A stretch of DNA of 64,000 nt from Sipunculus nudus (lineage: Eukaryota > Annelida > Sipuncula > Golfingiida > Sipunculidae): the NCBI GenBank assembly GCA_026874595.1, contig CM049319.1, forward strand, positions 5,608,601-5,672,600, written 5' to 3'. This document shows positions 60,678 through 64,000 of the stretch, in pieces. Each line of letters starts with the position of its first letter. Position 1 is the stretch's first letter. The position numbers were made by a program, and so were the translations under genes. The notes under the pieces were generated by a model, which worked only from the letters and a program-made list of their open reading frames with translations, was not told the origin of the DNA and did no database searches.

Positions 60678-61523
60678 TTAACATGCCTTCTCACAAATGA
60701 AACTACGTTTCGTTCCACAGCGTGAATCATTCCATCTAAAAGCATACCTTTTCACTAGTGCAAGGCAATGCTCGATACCTTTATAATTATCAGGTTGACC
60801 ACGATCCCAGTTCGTAAAACACAACCTGCTGTTATCAGCCACCCATTGCCATACTCCCTCAGATGAAATGTCGTTCCCTCCTGCCCAGAAATCCCGGTTG
60901 TAGCGTAGTTTAATGATTCTCACCAGGTGGTCGTTCTCCCCTTTGTTGTCGATGCTGACCAGGTTTCCGCCCTGTTTGTGGCAGTAATTATTCGCCTCCT
61001 GCCACGTGTAAGGAGTCAACACAAATATGTAGCAAGATGGCTTCATGGAAAATCGGCCACTGGCGTAGGTATCGGAGAACCGATTGGAGTGAACAACGGC
61101 TGAAAAAGAATAAATAATACCTATGTATAATTAGAGAATACATCCAAACGAACCCCATATTCACTGTATATCTTATACCTTTTGTGGACGTGCTATAACC
61201 ATCAGCCTGTATCAGCGAGTATTCCCAAATCACCTTTCAACGAATCATGGAAAATATTTGTCTTTATTACAAAAGAAAATCATCATATTAATAAATTCAA
61301 ACATGGAGTTATGGACTTGCATTGTTTTAACGACCAGGTAATTATGCATTTTTAATTGTAACTTACATGAGAAGTATTTGTATTAGGTAATTCGAGAACT
61401 GTTTAAACCTTAAACGTTTTCCACTTATTTCTGGGCCAACTGAAGCAGACTAAAACTTTATGTAAACAATTTACCTGCCCACAACACGATCAAGTAAATC
61501 ATTGGGAGTCTTAATGTCTTCAT
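60678..61523 (-). CDS. Secreted C-type lectin-like protein, type I, intact
   Basis: Coding exons are 61523-61475 (49 nt, MKTLRLPMIYLIVLWA, GCAG|GTAAAT) and 61099-60678 (TTTTTCAG acceptor), joined in phase 1 into 156 residues. The first 16 residues are the signal peptide. The CTLD spans Cys39 to Cys156 with FWAGGND, EGVWQW, galactose-type QPD at 118-120, Glu126 of the EHC block, and WND at 139-141. Cys39 and Cys156 are available to pair in addition to the two standard bridges; Cys110 in LCFTNW is an extra, type I-specific Cys. A non-coding exon ends at 62716 (GAACTG|GTGAGT). This is the best-preserved type I copy and serves as the reference for the 5.97, 24.0 and 38.2 kb copies. A secreted calcium-dependent, galactose-type lectin is inferred; ligand not known. 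Confidence 0.92.
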
Positions 61524-62716
61524 GCTGACCCAGTAATAATTCCCTGAAACAAAATAAGGTCTGTGTGTTTGATAAGATCGATGTATCAGAATAATTATCT
61601 TATGCTTACGTGAATATTTTGTGATTGTGATAACATACAACAGCCTCGTTGTAACAGGAAAGCATTTATCGAATAAAAAGACTTCTGTGATGTTTGAATA
61701 GAAATGCCAAGAGGTAAAATATATAATCAATCTTGTTGTAGATTTAATGGTTATTTTTTATTTAGCAGTAACTAAACAGGTAGTAGTACATGCCAATACC
61801 TAGAGAGACTGCACACGTGACAAGAAACACTTCATTTAACAAAATGTGAACTGATCTTTCTATTCCTTTGAATCTCCGTCAAATAGACCTCCTCATATAT
61901 AAAGACAATATCAAGCTCACCACTCTCAATACGCTTGGAGAATCCTGTATATATGACTCAAAGATTAAAATTACTTGCGCAGCTTCTGAGAGTCAACTGT
62001 TATGTGTCTCCTTTTGATAAATAAAAGTGATATCCATTGATTACCGCCATGTGACAGTGTATTATTCTGATATATTTGATAAAGGCCCACACTCTTATTA
62101 AAACATATTTCGATGTGTTAATTAGAGCTGGGTACAAAGATAACTGAATTTGAAAGTACTTGTATTGAAATCGATTACTTTTCTGAAAACATAAAAAGTA
62201 ATTATTGTTTTAATCGAGTAGTTTAAAACTAGTGGCATTTGTAATCAATTACATGGAAAGTATCTAGACCCATGTCAAGTTATTGTATATAACAATTAAG
62301 CATCGGCAATTTTCCAGCAGCTGTAGAAAAGTGAAGTCCGAGCCCGAGCTGATCACCTTAAAATCTGACACGGTCAGATCCGCACCTACCCCTTCAGCAA
62401 CGACAAATAAGACAGGATGAAACATATGGTTGGTTCGGGCTTGTAAGGCGAGAGTAGAAGATACTGATAGAATAAAGAAGCGATGGACGTTGAGAATGCC
62501 AGAAAATGCCAAGCGCAAAAGGATCGCAGAAAAACGCCTCCCGATTTTGGGCGATCAACAAATCTTCTATAGAAAATCTAAATTTTAATGAATATTGAAA
62601 GTAGAATAAATCGTATGAATACCTGTTACACAAAATATGCCTGCACTTTTTTTTATCTTAGTGCCTCGGACAGGTATAACTTTTGAAAATTAACGTTTGA
62701 AATTAGAACACTCACC

Positions 62717-62950
62717 AGTTCTCCCCTTCTGTCGCACTGTTGTCGAGGAATTTCTGTGTAGCCTTTGATATAACGGATAACAGGCAGATACATTTATATA
62801 AAAGATTTTTCAGGTATAGGAAGTATCTTTTTTATAAAACACCTTGAAAACTTGGCTATGGGTGCGACCATATATCTAAAGTTTTGGCGGGCGTGTGTGG
62901 TTTTCTGATTTGTAAACCCCAAAGCCAAGTCACGTAGACCTACGTAAATC
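62717..62950 (-). promoter_or_regulatory. Type I lectin promoter region, unit 4
   Basis: The conserved 'ccaaagccaagtcacgtaga' block (62919-62938) and a TATA-like AGATATATGG (62878-62869) are present. About 100 bp of extra sequence lies between the TATA-like box and the conserved exon compared with units 1 and 3, so this gene's first exon may be longer or use a different start. Confidence 0.4.
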
Positions 62951-62954
62951 ACGT

Positions 62955-64000
62955 TTATAGGAGTCTAGGTATGACGATAAGGTTAATGATTTTGATTAAA
63001 CTGGGAAGTTTATGCATTCCACAATAACTTTATACTATGGAATTAAAACAAACAAACCCACAATATGTCAAGGTACACTTGAGCACGTGGCTTCTCTACG
63101 CCTGCTGTTTTGGATGACCATGAGGAAGTATTATACGACAGATACAAATGTATCAGCTGCAGTCAGCCAACAAGAACACGCATACACCCACATAATAATG
63201 TGAGCTAGGAAAGTTAGTCGAACAGAATGGTATGTGATAATCCACATTATATCCGCAAAGATATTTTAAAGAAGAAAAAACTGCCTATGCATCTGCATGA
63301 TTAAACCATATAATACCTTGCAGAATACAGGTGACTCAGTATAAACTATAACGAAGAATAATCCATTATCAGAAAATCCTAAATAAAATGAATTCCCCTC
63401 TAACCTGAAAGAGAGCTAGTGCTTCACCCAATATGTCCTGGGCCCCACAGGTGAACCAATAATAATTAATAATAATTCCTTATAAAATATCGAGGTATTC
63501 TGCCAATAAAATCAGATATACACCTGGACACCTGTTATGTTTAAGTGGGCTGCTTTGACCACGACGTCGTAACAAGGAAGTATTATGTATACTTAATCAA
63601 CGGGTGTTAGGTGTGGTTAAATGTTTACGACATAAGGACATATGTATTTATATATATGCATATATATATGAATTTAAAATTAAAAATTTGAAATATATTG
63701 GTTCTTTTGCTCTTTTTAGATTATATTCCTTGTTCTTTTATCATTAAATTTATGATCTATACTCCACCAATACCCGGGGTCAGATCCATACTTTTGGTAC
63801 AATTGTAATTATAAGTTCATCAGCTTATTTTATGTTATTGTAGAAAGCCTTTCTAAAGATAAAAGTTACATACAACAATTTTATAATAATTTTCATGGGA
63901 AAACCTAAACTGTGCTGTATCAGAAATGAATTTGTGACACATAATCTCGTACATTGTGATTCTCTGATGCGAAAGCAAATATATTACCTGAAAAGTGTAT
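62955..64000. other. Unit 4 upstream spacer, truncated by the window end
   Basis: 63.42-63.66 kb matches 9.28-9.54 kb and 63.69-63.78 kb matches 11.07-11.16 kb. Foldback element N and about 210 bp to its right are absent between them. No gene seen. Confidence 0.6.

Noticed and set aside
1-64000. CRISPR arrays, operons, riboswitches, rRNA
   Set aside because: No regularly spaced short repeats with unique spacers, no bacterial-type gene packing and no rRNA signatures; the window is eukaryotic.

Overview
The window looks like AT-rich nuclear DNA from a mollusc, most likely a bivalve. Four things point there: secreted single-domain C-type lectin genes of the perlucin-like kind with spliced leader exons, tRNA-derived SINE-like repeats, LINE fragments, and 'acggaaggacgg'-type repeat arrays ending in a short hairpin. 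The species cannot be named from sequence alone. Nothing bacterial (operons, RBSs, CRISPR) is present. Many reading frames longer than 60 codons are microsatellites or repeats and are not annotated as genes.

The only convincing host genes are a cluster of C-type lectin-like (CTLD) genes in two subfamilies. Type I genes lie on the minus strand and their signal peptides begin MKT. Type II genes lie on the plus strand and their signal peptides begin MSPYAC or MIPYAC. Both share one architecture: a non-coding 5' exon, a leader exon whose coding part is 49 nt and ends in phase 1, and one terminal exon holding the whole CTLD with QPD and WND motifs. Two genes look fully intact: type II at 51.86-52.74 kb and type I at 60.68-61.52 kb. 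A third, type I at 5.97-6.88 kb, is open but has a rearranged C-terminus. The others are damaged. The 18.36-19.09 kb gene has an in-frame stop, the 32.65-33.48 kb gene a one-base frameshift, the 24.0-24.4 kb copy three stops and no 5' end, and the 38.2-40.8 kb copy has lost its CTLD. The 14.1 and 47.6 kb relics retain only promoter and 5' exon.

The layout is a tandem segmental duplication. Each unit carries a type I gene on the left (minus), several kb of repeat-rich spacer, and a type II gene on the right (plus), so the two are transcribed divergently. Unit 1 spans about 2.2-22.4 kb, unit 2 about 22.4-36.3 kb, unit 3 about 37.3-55.8 kb, and unit 4 begins near 58.2 kb and runs off the window. 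Units 1 and 3 are the closest pair. Comparing units reveals clean insertions and deletions: a LINE piece at 13.1 kb, a tRNA-like foldback element at 54.6 kb, a 2.5 kb indel at 11.2/42.7 kb and a possible empty site at 63.65 kb.

The most unusual pattern is that tandem-repeat arrays with different repeat units (about 144, 142-178, 344 bp and an irregular 3'-flank array) end in the same kind of tail: an 'acgg/agac' run or relic, then CTATAG or CTATAT, a short perfect hairpin and an A-rich end. This suggests one family of mobile elements carrying interchangeable repeat cores. I can infer it from the sequence but could not search for it.
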